Below are positions 6,800-12,541 of a stretch of 17,444 nt of DNA, in pieces. A model generated the notes under the pieces. That model was not told the origin of the DNA and made no database searches. It was given only the letters and a program-made list of their open reading frames with translations. Position numbers and translations under genes: made by a program. The DNA comes from an uncultured Pseudomonadota bacterium. Its GTDB lineage: Bacteria > Myxococcota_A > UBA796 > GCA-2862545. Position 1 is the stretch's first letter, and each line of letters opens with the position of its first letter. Where the stretch lies: contig CALATR010000659.1 of NCBI GenBank assembly GCA_937891875.1, positions 1 to 17,444 on the forward strand, given 5' to 3'.

Positions 6800-7651
6800 T
6801 CAGGGCAGGCCTGCCCACACGTCGAACGGGCGGGTGCAGTCCACGGGCTGGTCGATGAACCGCCGCGGCGTGTCCGGCGCTGGATCGACCTGCAGCCCAT
6901 CCAGGGTCAACCACAGCAGGGTGGGCTCGCCAGCCAGCTCCAGGTGCAGCCCCTGCTTGTCCAGGGTCCAGGTGCCACGCGTGTACGTCGCGTGCTTGTC
7001 GCTGTCGGCGTCCCGGCTCACCGTCGCCCGGATCACGGTGCCGTCCTCGCGGAAGTCGACCACCGTGTCGTCGTGCTCGCCGTCCCCGTCCAGGCCGTAC
7101 CACTCGAGGTCGACCAGGGCCTGCTCGGCCAGCTTTCGCTTGACCACGCCCTCCTTGCGCACGACCGGCACGCCCGCCACCTCGACGGCCTTCGGCGAAC
7201 GGGTCGGCTCCCAGGCCCGCCCACGACTGCCCCACAGGCGCACCCGCAGGCTGTTCGCGGTCGCCTGCCTCAGCGGGGCCAGGGCCGCCTCGGTCTCGAG
7301 CCGATCGAGCACGGTCGGATCCAGTGTCCACGCGGCGAGCAGGTGGGCCTCGATCCGGTCGGGCCACGCGCCCCAGTCGCACACCGCGTCCGGATGCTCC
7401 ACGCGCACCCGGGCCAGCGCCAGCGCCAGGAGCAGCTGAGCGTCGGACGTCCTGGGCTCACGATGCACCGCCTCGGTCAGCACCTCGACCGCGGAGCCGA
7501 GCTCTCCACGGTCCAGGTACGCCTGGCCAGCACGCACGAGATCCACTCCGTCAGAGGCGAGCTCTGCGGGGAGATCGGGCGAGGCTTGTGCCGTCGAGCC
7601 GAGCGCCGTGGCCGGGAACAGCCCGAGGACCGCGGCGGCCAGCAGACGCAT
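6800..7651 (-). CDS. Exported protein with TPR-like repeat and C-terminal beta domain
   Basis: A 283-residue hypothetical protein. It has an N-terminal signal peptide (MRLLAAAVLGLFPATALGSTAQA, cleavage likely near 23). A helical region with a TPR-like unit follows at about 34-67 (LVRAGQAYLDRGELGSAVEV), then more helices to about 135. The C-terminal 180-258 is a beta-rich segment (VVDFREDGTVIRATV, HATYTRGTWTLDKQGLHLEL) that resembles lipocalin-like or META-like exported domains. The stretch GLDGDGEHDD (187-195) resembles calcium-binding Asp loops. Two cysteines (91 and 272) could form a disulfide. The start at 7651 is 5 bases after the rpsR stop, so the two are probably cotranscribed. The same frame is open far upstream through rpsR, but no start there makes sense. 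Function unknown. Confidence 0.75.
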   Translation of the reverse strand: MRLLAAAVLGLFPATALGSTAQASPDLPAELASDGVDLVRAGQAYLDRGELGSAVEVLTEAVHREPRTSDAQLLLALALARVRVEHPDAVCDWGAWPDRIEAHLLAAWTLDPTVLDRLETEAALAPLRQATANSLRVRLWGSRGRAWEPTRSPKAVEVAGVPVVRKEGVVKRKLAEQALVDLEWYGLDGDGEHDDTVVDFREDGTVIRATVSRDADSDKHATYTRGTWTLDKQGLHLELAGEPTLLWLTLDGLQVDPAPDTPRRFIDQPVDCTRPFDVWAGLP

Positions 7652-7656
7652 GACTG

Positions 7657-7863
7657 TCAGTCGCGCTTCACGTAGGGAAGCAGGGCGATCTGGCGGGCGC
7701 GCTTGATGCTGTTCGCAACCTGGCGCTGCTGCTTGGCCGTGAGGCCAGTGGCGCGGCGGGGCAGGATCTTGCCACGCTCGGTGAGGAAGCGCTGCAGCTT
7801 GCGGACATCCTTGTAGTCGACCTTCTCGCCGGGGGCGAGGGGGGAGCTCTTGCGACGGGCCAT
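7657..7863 (-). CDS. rpsR: 30S ribosomal protein S18 (cysteine-free form)
   Basis: A 68-residue S18, which binds S6 and the central domain of 16S rRNA on the small subunit platform. VDYKDVRKLQRFLTERGKIL (residues 15-34) and PRRATGLTAKQQRQVANSIK (35-54) are the family signature, ending in RARQIALLPYVKRD. It lacks the N-terminal Cys pair found in zinc-binding S18 proteins, so it is the zinc-free type. The start ATG has GAGG nine bases upstream on the minus strand (7873-7876). It is not next to rpsF, ssb or rplI, its usual partners, but heads a two-gene unit with an exported TPR protein. It may be the only S18 or a second copy; the window cannot say. Confidence 0.97.
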   Translation of the reverse strand: MARRKSSPLAPGEKVDYKDVRKLQRFLTERGKILPRRATGLTAKQQRQVANSIKRARQIALLPYVKRD

Positions 7864-8008
7864 GGAGTTGTGCCTCGGACTTCACGGAGTAGTGGAGGCC
7901 CCGGATCGATGTCCGGAGCGGACGGCCGCGGTGGTTAACGTCCCACTTGCGGGGTGTCACGTCCCCGGCCCCAGATGGCAAGCTCGACTGGATCCAACGA
8001 GGAGTCCC
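7864..8008. other. Divergent intergenic region between rpsR and the PEBP-like gene
   Basis: 145 bases must contain promoters for both directions. I find only a short dyad, CCGGA-N6-TCCGG at 7901-7916, containing atcgat, and no box close to sigma-70 consensus on either strand. No Zur-like palindrome is visible ahead of rpsR. Confidence 0.4.
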
Positions 8009-8647
8009 ATGCACATCCGATCGACGTCCTTCGTGCCCTACCAGGTTCTCGACCCCCGCTACGCCTTCGGCAAGCACCACCCGGAAGACCACTTCCAGCT
8101 GGCGGGGAACCGCAACCCGCACCTGGCCTGGGGGGACGTGCCCGCGGACACGCAGAGCCTGGTCCTGCTGTGCGTCGACGAGGACGTGCCCAGCGTCGGC
8201 GACGACGTGAACCAGGAGGGTCGCACGGTCGACGTGTGGCTGCCCCGGGTGCCCTTCTTCCACTGGGTCCTGGTGGATCTGCCCGCATCCTTGCGCGAGA
8301 TCGCCGAGGGCAGCCATGCGACCGGCCCGACCCCGCGCGGCAAGAGCCCGGAGCAGGCTGCCGTCTCGGGCGGACGGTCCGGCATCAACTCGTACACCGG
8401 CTGGTTCGCCGGCGATGCGGACATGGGCGGGGACTACTACGGCTACGACGGCCCGGCCCCGCCCTGGAACGACGAGCGGGTGCACGCGTACCGCTTCCAG
8501 GTCTTCGCGCTGGACGTGCCCTCATTGGATCTGCCCGACCGCTTCGATGGGGCCGCCGTGCGCGAGGCCATGAAGGGACACGTGCTGGCCAGTGCCGAGG
8601 TCGTCGGTCTGTACGCCATCAACCCCCAGGCCCTGTCCGGCCGATAG
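8009..8647 (+). CDS. PEBP / Raf kinase inhibitor-like protein (YbhB/YbcL family)
   Basis: A 212-residue phosphatidylethanolamine-binding-protein-like protein. The anion-binding pocket motifs are recognisable: CVDEDVPS (55-62) in place of the usual DPDAP motif, FFHWVLVDLP (83-92) for the conserved GxHWv region, and YGYDGPAPPWNDERVHAYRF (144-163) for the GYxGPxPP..HrY element. VFALDVPSLDLP (165-176) and REAMKGHVLASAEVVGLY (185-202) match the C-terminal end. It is longer than the roughly 160-180 residues of YbhB and YbcL, with extra sequence at 62-82. There is no signal peptide, so it is probably cytoplasmic. The start at 8009 has gaggag at 7999-8004. Bacterial members have no settled function. 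It is monocistronic, followed by a small hairpin and adk. Confidence 0.9.
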   Translation: MHIRSTSFVPYQVLDPRYAFGKHHPEDHFQLAGNRNPHLAWGDVPADTQSLVLLCVDEDVPSVGDDVNQEGRTVDVWLPRVPFFHWVLVDLPASLREIAEGSHATGPTPRGKSPEQAAVSGGRSGINSYTGWFAGDADMGGDYYGYDGPAPPWNDERVHAYRFQVFALDVPSLDLPDRFDGAAVREAMKGHVLASAEVVGLYAINPQALSGR

Positions 8648-8656
8648 ATCCGGGCA

Positions 8657-8672
8657 TTGCCCCTCGGGGCGA
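8657..8672 (+). terminator. Small hairpin between the PEBP-like gene and adk
   Basis: Bases ttgccc and ggggcga around ctcg give a 6-bp stem (one wobble) 10 bases after the stop. No T-run follows. It is a weak terminator candidate. Confidence 0.25.
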
Positions 8673-8715
8673 CGTCCGCTACCTCCCTCGCCCCCTCCAA
8701 GCCGGAGCTCCCCTC

Positions 8716-9342
8716 ATGCGCCTCATCTTCGTCGGACCCCCCGGGGCCGGGAAGGGCACCCAGTGCGCCCGCCTCACCTCCCGCCTCGACATCCCCCACA
8801 TCTCGACCGGGGACATGTTCCGCGCAGCCGTGAAGAGAGGCACGCCGATGGGCGTGCTGGCCAAGAAGGCCATGGACGCCGGTGAGCTCGTCGGTGACGA
8901 CATCGTCATCGGCATGGTCCGCGAGCGCCTGGGTGAGGAGGACGTGCAGCGCGGCTTCCTGCTCGACGGCTTTCCCCGCACCATCCCCCAGGCGGAGGCG
9001 CTGGAGCAGCTGCTCGCCGAGCTCTCGCTCAAGCTCGACGCGGTGATCCTGCTCGAGGTCCCCGATGACCTCATCGTCGAGCGGATCGTCGGTCGCCGCA
9101 GCGACCCCGAGACCGGTCGGATCTACCACCTGAAGTTCGATCCGCCCCCGCCCGAGATCGCCGACCGCCTGAAGCACCGCTCGGACGACACCGAGGACGC
9201 GGTGCGCTCGCGCCTCAAGGCCTACCACGACCAGACCGCACCCCTGATCCCGTTCTACGAGCAGCGGGACGCCCTGCGCCGGGTCGACGGCGTGGGTTCC
9301 ATGGACGAGGTCACCGCCCGGCTGGTCGACGCGCTCTCCTGA
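8716..9342 (+). CDS. adk: Adenylate kinase
   Basis: Adenylate kinase interconverts ATP + AMP and 2 ADP in the cytoplasm. The P-loop GPPGAGKGT is at residues 7-15. The AMP-binding STGDMFR is at 30-36, and the DGFPRT motif with the nucleotide-binding Arg is at 84-89. The LID segment GRRSDPETGRIYHLKFDPPP (126-145) through RLKHRSDDTEDAVRSRL has no zinc-binding cysteines and is a little shorter than in E. coli, giving 208 residues in all. The ATG at 8716 follows ggag (8704-8707) and ctcccctc. It is not next to secY or other ribosomal genes, so it appears to be a lone housekeeping gene. Confidence 0.97.
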   Translation: MRLIFVGPPGAGKGTQCARLTSRLDIPHISTGDMFRAAVKRGTPMGVLAKKAMDAGELVGDDIVIGMVRERLGEEDVQRGFLLDGFPRTIPQAEALEQLLAELSLKLDAVILLEVPDDLIVERIVGRRSDPETGRIYHLKFDPPPPEIADRLKHRSDDTEDAVRSRLKAYHDQTAPLIPFYEQRDALRRVDGVGSMDEVTARLVDALS

Positions 9343-9354
9343 TCGCGCCCCTCG

Positions 9355-9392
9355 ACGCCCGGAACACCGCTTCGTGCTCAAGTTCCGGGCGT
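9355..9392 (+). terminator. 11-bp hairpin 3' of adk
   Basis: Bases 9355-9365 (acgcccggaac) pair perfectly with 9382-9392 (gttccgggcgt) around a 16-nt loop, beginning 12 bases after the adk stop. There is no T-run beyond one tt. The place and strength fit a terminator or mRNA 3' stabiliser for adk. It also sits in the leader of the small gene at 9458. Confidence 0.5.
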
Positions 9393-9457
9393 TGCTGGCC
9401 GATACGGCTCCGGCGACGATCCACGTCCTCGACCGAGAGGACCGTTCCGGAGTTCCC

Positions 9458-9649
9458 GTGAAGCGCACCGCCCTGCTCCTCCCGCTCGCCGTCCTCGCCG
9501 AGGACACGGCACCCTTCCGTCCGCGCACCCGGCCCGCCAACCGCGGTGGCTGGGGCCTGTCCTGGGTGCCCCGCTCGAGCACGCCGGTTCCGACCGACGC
9601 CCGAAGGATCGAGACTCCCGAGGACACCGAGGGGCGCGAGGCCGCCTAG
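9458..9649 (+). CDS. Putative small secreted protein (63 aa)
   Basis: A GTG start at 9458 with ggag at 9449-9452 gives a 63-residue product. Its N-terminus, MKRTALLLPLAVLAEDTAPF, looks like a short signal peptide with cleavage after LA. The mature part is basic and Pro/Arg-rich, then acidic (RPRTRPANRGGWGLSWVP, then ETPEDTEGREAA). No family is recognised. An earlier in-frame GTG at 9374 is less likely because it lies inside the adk-distal hairpin and lacks a Shine-Dalgarno. The gene is flanked by hairpins on both sides (9355-9392 and 9658-9677), so it would be a stand-alone unit. It is supported by start context and signal peptide only. Confidence 0.5.
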   Translation: MKRTALLLPLAVLAEDTAPFRPRTRPANRGGWGLSWVPRSSTPVPTDARRIETPEDTEGREAA

Positions 9650-9657
9650 CGGGCGCA

Positions 9658-9677
9658 CCGGCCGAGTTCTCGGTCGG
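9658..9677 (+). terminator. Hairpin between the small secreted protein gene and ccmA
   Basis: The sequence from 9658 to 9677 is a near-palindrome (ccggccgag, tt, ctcggtcgg) giving a 9-bp stem with one G-T wobble, closing to a tetraloop in practice. It lies 8 bases after the stop at 9649 and 48 bases before the ccmA start. No T-run follows. It is a terminator candidate or part of the ccm leader. Confidence 0.4.
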
Positions 9678-9725
9678 CGCCAACGCTGGCAGGGGTGTTA
9701 CCCGTGCGGCTCTCTGGAGCCCCGC

Positions 9726-10412
9726 TTGGACCCCACGCCCGCCCCTGACGCCCACGGTCTCGTGGTCGACGACCTCGCTCGCCGCTTCGGCCAGCGCTGG
9801 GCGGTGGCGCGCATCGGCTTCACCCTCCCCCGCGGACAGGCCTGCATGGTCACCGGCGCGAACGGCTCCGGCAAGACCACCCTGCTGCGCTGCGTCGCCA
9901 CCGCGCTCAAGCCCCACCACGGCCGCATCCGGTTCGCCAAGGTGGACCTCTGGCGCCAGCGTCGGGTGGTGCGGTCTCGGATCGCCCTGCTGTCCCACGC
10001 GACCCGGCTCTACGAAGACCTCGACGCCCGCGGCAACCTCCGCACCTGGGCCAGCCTGGGCGGCCTGGAGGCGGACATCCCCGATCTGCTCCAGCAGGTC
10101 GGGCTGCCGCCCAGCCGCACCGATCCGGTCAAGACCTTCTCTGCGGGCATGCGCCGCCGCCTGGCGCTCGCCCGGGTCCTGCTGAAGCGGCCCGATCTGC
10201 TCCTCCTCGACGAGCCGTTCACCGCCCTCGATCCCGAGGGGCGCGACCTGGTCATCCGCCTCGTCGGCGAGCTCCAGGCCCAGGGCACGACGCTGTTGGT
10301 CGCGACCCACCTGCCTGCCGTCGCGGGCCGACTGTGCGCCCACCACATCCACATGGAGTCTGGCCGGATCACCGAGTCCACCCTGCCAAATACCGTCAAG
10401 GGTGCAGGTTGA
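9726..10412 (+). CDS. ccmA: Haem exporter ATP-binding protein CcmA
   Basis: The ATPase of the CcmABCD complex, which powers release of holo-CcmE, the haem chaperone. All ABC motifs are present: Walker A GANGSGKT (44-51), signature FSAGM (138-142), Walker B LLLLDEP (158-164) and the H-loop His195 in VATH. The start is taken as TTG at 9726, with ggag at 9716-9719 six bases before it. The resulting 228 residues fit the family, whereas the open frame further upstream runs through the hairpin at 9658 with no Shine-Dalgarno. This is the first gene of the nine-gene ccm operon. Its TGA stop overlaps the ccmB TTG start (ttga). Confidence 0.9.
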   Translation: MDPTPAPDAHGLVVDDLARRFGQRWAVARIGFTLPRGQACMVTGANGSGKTTLLRCVATALKPHHGRIRFAKVDLWRQRRVVRSRIALLSHATRLYEDLDARGNLRTWASLGGLEADIPDLLQQVGLPPSRTDPVKTFSAGMRRRLALARVLLKRPDLLLLDEPFTALDPEGRDLVIRLVGELQAQGTTLLVATHLPAVAGRLCAHHIHMESGRITESTLPNTVKGAG

Positions 10413-11092
10413 TCCTCTTCTTCCGTCAGATCGTGGCCATGGCGCTCAAGGACATCCGGGTCGAGCTGCGCTCCCCGGTCCGCGTCTTCGGCGTGTTCTT
10501 CTTCTCGCTCGCGCTGATCTTCATGGTCGCGTTCGCCGCGGGCTCGACGACGAAGATCCTCCAGCAGATCGCGGGCGGCACCCTGTGGCTGGGCATCCTG
10601 CTCACCTCCAGCCGCTCGCTCGACCAGTCGTTTGCCATCGAGCTGGACGAGGGCGCGCTGGAGGAGCTGGTGCTGTGGCCGGTGGAAGCCGCCGCCATCT
10701 TCTACGGCAAGGCCATCGCCAACGCGCTGGTCCTGCTGGTCGTCGCCTGCGCCCTCACCCCGCTGGTCATCGCGGTCTTCGACACGCCGATCCGCGGGGA
10801 GTTCTGGCAGCTCGTCCTGTTCCTGGTCCTCGGCTGCACGGCCCTCGCCGCGCCCGGGACCCTGCTCGCCGGCATCACCTCTCGGGCTCGCGGGAGCAGC
10901 GTGTTGCTGCCCCTGCTTCTCTTCCCGCTGGTGGTGCCTGCTCTCATGGCCGCCGCCCGAGGCACCACCGTCGTGCTCGAGGGTGACCCCATGGGTCAGT
11001 CGCCCGGCTGGCTCGGTGTGCTAGTGCTGTTCAACGCGATCCACTGGTCCATCTCGGGCGTGCTGTTCCGCTTCGTCGTGGAGGAAGCATGA
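10409..11092 (+). CDS. ccmB: Haem exporter membrane protein CcmB
   Basis: An inner-membrane subunit of CcmABCD, 227 residues, with about six hydrophobic segments. The N-terminal amphipathic KDIRVELRSPVRVFGVFFFS and the conserved SSRSLDQSFAIELDEGALEE and LVLWPVEAAAIFYGKAIANA stretches identify it. A TTG at 10409 overlapping the ccmA stop is preferred. An ATG at 10439 (MALKDIRVELRSP) is also possible and would give 217 residues, within the family range. It is translationally coupled at both ends: the downstream overlap with ccmC is atga at 11089-11092. Confidence 0.92.
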   Translation: MILFFRQIVAMALKDIRVELRSPVRVFGVFFFSLALIFMVAFAAGSTTKILQQIAGGTLWLGILLTSSRSLDQSFAIELDEGALEELVLWPVEAAAIFYGKAIANALVLLVVACALTPLVIAVFDTPIRGEFWQLVLFLVLGCTALAAPGTLLAGITSRARGSSVLLPLLLFPLVVPALMAAARGTTVVLEGDPMGQSPGWLGVLVLFNAIHWSISGVLFRFVVEEA

Positions 11093-11763
11093 AGCTCCCC
11101 TGGGAGCACGTCATCGGCATCATCGGCCTCGGCGTGCTGATCTACGGTCAGTGGTTCGGGCTCGTCGGGGTGCCGCCAGACCGCCACATGGGCGAGGTCG
11201 CCCGCATCCTGTTCGTGCACGTGCCCACGGCCTGGAATGCGTTCGCGGTCTACACCGTCGCGTTCATCGGGGCCCTCGGGTACCTGCTCTCCGGGCGCAA
11301 GGGCTTCGACCACCTGCTCGAGGCCACGCTGGAGGTGGGCACCCTGCTCACCTTCATGCTGATCCTGCAGGGCAGCATCTTCGCCCGGCCCACGTGGGGC
11401 GTGTGGTGGACCTGGGACCCGCGCCTCGTCAGCTCCGCGGTCATGCTCGCGGTGTACGTCGGCGTGCTGGTCCTGCGCACCATCGTGGTCGGCGACGTCG
11501 AGCTGCGCGCCATGCTCACCTCGGTCGCCACCATCCTGGCCTCGGTCACCCTGCCCGTGACCTACTTCTCGGTGCAGATCTGGCGCTCCATGCACCAGAT
11601 GCAGACCGCGCCCACGGACATCGACAGCCCGCTCAAGATGGCCTGGCGCATCAACGCGATCGCGTTCGCGCTCATCGCCACCTGGTTCATCGCCCGGCGC
11701 TACCGGGTCGCCCGCGACAACTACACCCGTCGTGAGGCGCCGCCGCTCCCGGAGGTGGCCTGA
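11089..11763 (+). CDS. ccmC: Haem-handling membrane protein CcmC
   Basis: A 224-residue member of the haem-handling protein superfamily with six membrane segments. It passes haem to CcmE at the periplasmic face. The Trp-rich WWD motif is TWGVWWTWDPRL (102-113). The two haem-ligand histidines expected on either side are His44 (FVHVPTAWNAF) and His169 (WRSMHQMQT), matching the His60 and His184 positions of the E. coli protein. The start overlaps the ccmB stop (atga). The stop overlaps the ccmD start by one base (tgatg). Confidence 0.97.
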   Translation: MKLPWEHVIGIIGLGVLIYGQWFGLVGVPPDRHMGEVARILFVHVPTAWNAFAVYTVAFIGALGYLLSGRKGFDHLLEATLEVGTLLTFMLILQGSIFARPTWGVWWTWDPRLVSSAVMLAVYVGVLVLRTIVVGDVELRAMLTSVATILASVTLPVTYFSVQIWRSMHQMQTAPTDIDSPLKMAWRINAIAFALIATWFIARRYRVARDNYTRREAPPLPEVA

Positions 11764-11984
11764 TGGAGACCGAGAACACGACCACCGAGGTGCCGGCCGA
11801 CACCGCCGCCGGCGCCCCCGAAGGCCTCGCTGGCGGCGTGCTGGACGGGGGATGGTCCTTCATCTGGGCCGCTTACTTCATGACGTGGACCTTCCTGGGG
11901 GGCTACGCCATCTACGTGAACGTCCGCCGCTTCCTGTCCGCCCGCGCGGTCGCCGAAGCCGAGGCACACCCTCGGCGTGACTGA
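11763..11984 (+). CDS. ccmD: CcmD-like small membrane protein
   Basis: A 73-residue protein with one membrane helix (about residues 32-52, SFIWAAYFMTWTFLGGYAIY) followed by a basic stretch (VNVRRF), the usual build of CcmD. CcmD helps release holo-CcmE from CcmABC. The N-terminal 28 residues (Thr/Glu/Ala-rich) are an unusual extension. Identification rests mostly on position between ccmC and ccmE, size and topology, since CcmD is poorly conserved. Confidence 0.8.
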   Translation: METENTTTEVPADTAAGAPEGLAGGVLDGGWSFIWAAYFMTWTFLGGYAIYVNVRRFLSARAVAEAEAHPRRD

Positions 11985-12072
11985 AGGACACAGTCCGTCA
12001 CTGCAACCAAGTGTGGGGTGACGGCACCGCACATCGCGCGGTAGGTACGAACCTTCGACCCGTGGAGGAGTC
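11985..12072 (+). other. ccmD-ccmE spacer with a 7-bp hairpin
   Basis: This is the only real gap in the ccm operon, 88 bases. It holds ccgtcac (11995-12001) and gtgacgg (12018-12024), a perfect 7-bp stem with a 16-nt loop, then taggtacg and the strong Shine-Dalgarno ggaggag at 12064-12070. It could mark an internal promoter, an mRNA processing site or a partial terminator between ccmABCD and ccmEFGHI. Confidence 0.4.
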
Positions 12073-12534
12073 ATGAAGCCCTGGCAGCGACTCGTACTGG
12101 CGTTTGTCGCCCTGGGCGTGGCTGGAGCCGCGCTCCTGGTGGTCGTGTACTCGGATCAGATCGCCGGAGACGTGTTCGGCGAAGACAACATGGTCTACTA
12201 CTGGTCCCCCACGGAACTGAACGACAAGCAGGAACAGGCGGAGAACGCCACGATCCGGCTGGGCGGCATGGTCCGGCGCGGCGATGACCCCGAGTGGGAC
12301 AAGAAGCTCCCCCTCGAGTTCTACCTGGAGGACGGGGACAACAAGGTGATGGTCCGGTCCACCGGCGCACCGCCCCAGATGTTCCGCGAGGGCATCGGCG
12401 CCATCGTCGAGGGCCGCATGTCCGACGACGGCGTGTTCGAGACCGACCGCGTCATGGTGAAGCACAGCAACGAGTACCGGGTCAACGAGGACGGCGACGT
12501 GAAGGCCGCGGCCCAGACCCTGGACGGCGTGTAG
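12073..12534 (+). CDS. ccmE: Periplasmic haem chaperone CcmE
   Basis: CcmE binds haem covalently at a histidine and delivers it to CcmF. The 153-residue protein has an N-terminal membrane anchor (8-26) and an OB-fold periplasmic domain (about 38-135: VYYWSPTEL, IRLGGMVRRG, VEGRMSDDGVFETDRVMVKH). The haem-attachment motif HxxxY is His131 and Tyr135 (KHSNEY), so it is the classical His type rather than the Cys variant. The segment EWDKKLPLEFYLEDGDNKVM matches the family. The start has ggaggag two bases upstream of the ATG region. The C-terminal tail is short and flexible. Confidence 0.97.
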   Translation: MKPWQRLVLAFVALGVAGAALLVVVYSDQIAGDVFGEDNMVYYWSPTELNDKQEQAENATIRLGGMVRRGDDPEWDKKLPLEFYLEDGDNKVMVRSTGAPPQMFREGIGAIVEGRMSDDGVFETDRVMVKHSNEYRVNEDGDVKAAAQTLDGV

Positions 12535-12541
12535 CCAGCTC

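Noticed and set aside
7864..8008. Zur-type operator ahead of the cysteine-free rpsR
   Set aside because: No AT-rich long palindrome is present; only a 5-bp CCGGA/TCCGG dyad.
6800..8485. A 561-codon minus-strand open frame extending the TPR protein upstream through rpsR and the PEBP-like gene
   Set aside because: It crosses rpsR in another frame and runs antisense to the PEBP-like gene. The signal peptide and position 5 bases after rpsR support a start at 7651.
8659..8670. gcccctcggggc as an operator palindrome for adk
   Set aside because: Short, GC-only and better explained as part of a small terminator-like hairpin.
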